NCBI RefSeq assembly: GCF_030147005.1
Contig: NZ_JASLAW010000033.1
Span: 1-22,897 of the forward strand
Reading direction: 5' to 3'
DNA from: Pseudomonas sp.
Lineage (GTDB): Bacteria; Pseudomonadota; Gammaproteobacteria; Pseudomonadales; Pseudomonadaceae
Length of the DNA: 22,897 bases
Shown here: positions 22,833-22,897 of the stretch, in pieces
How positions within the stretch are numbered: position 1 is the first letter of the stretch
Layout: every line of letters begins with the position of its first letter
Made by a program: the position numbers and the translations under genes
Notes under the pieces: generated by a model
The model's input: only the letters and a program-made list of their open reading frames with translations
Told to the model about the DNA's origin: nothing
The model's database searches: none

Positions 22833-22897
22833 GGCACGGCCTTGATAATTACGGATAGCCGCCCATGTTAACTGAGGTCAGGCCTTTTGCCAGTCGT
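22833..22897. other. Upstream region of the receptor operon, partly outside the window
   Basis: Only 65 bases are available. They hold the Shine-Dalgarno of the receptor gene and an AT-rich TAATTATC patch. I see no convincing -35/-10 pair, Fur box or riboswitch; the promoter may lie further upstream. Confidence 0.3.

Overview
The window looks like part of the core chromosome of a fluorescent-group Pseudomonas. The evidence is the high-GC gammaproteobacterial coding style, the sucA-sucB-lpdG-sucC-sucD block with brnQ/braB after it, htpG further on, fabA-fabB beside a hybrid sensor kinase, and several intergenic REP/REPIN palindromes. From memory this gene order is close to P. aeruginosa PA1585-PA1611; no comparison was run. 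There are no insertion sequences, prophage genes, CRISPR arrays, tRNAs or rRNAs.

Left part (1-6217, + strand): the end of the TCA-cycle cluster. It holds the 3' end of sucA, complete sucB and lpdG (together the 2-oxoglutarate dehydrogenase complex), then sucC and sucD (succinyl-CoA synthetase), closed by a strong terminator. Structured intergenic DNA lies before lpdG and before sucC. Next come a 334-base non-coding stretch with a striking palindrome, and brnQ (branched-chain amino acid carrier) with its own terminator.

Middle part (7930-15870): short, mostly unrelated transcription units separated by terminators and REP elements. They are a DUF599 membrane protein, a small alanine-rich lipoprotein on the - strand, two overlapping hotdog thioesterases, htpG behind a very good match to a sigma-32 heat-shock promoter, a dienelactone hydrolase, a pirin and an OsmC protein on the - strand, and an exported amidohydrolase. 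Pirin, OsmC and HtpG give this part a stress-response flavour, but they are not one operon.

Right part (15870-22832, - strand): in transcription order a TonB-dependent receptor, an orphan ABC-type periplasmic binding protein, a hybrid histidine kinase without an HPt domain, then fabA and fabB. The first three genes are almost fused (1-base gap, then a 4-base overlap), so an outer-membrane gate, a periplasmic binder and an inner-membrane kinase are made together. By synteny the kinase resembles P. aeruginosa PA1611. This tri-cistron is the best candidate for an undescribed sensory system. A DesT-like operator candidate lies between the kinase and fabA.
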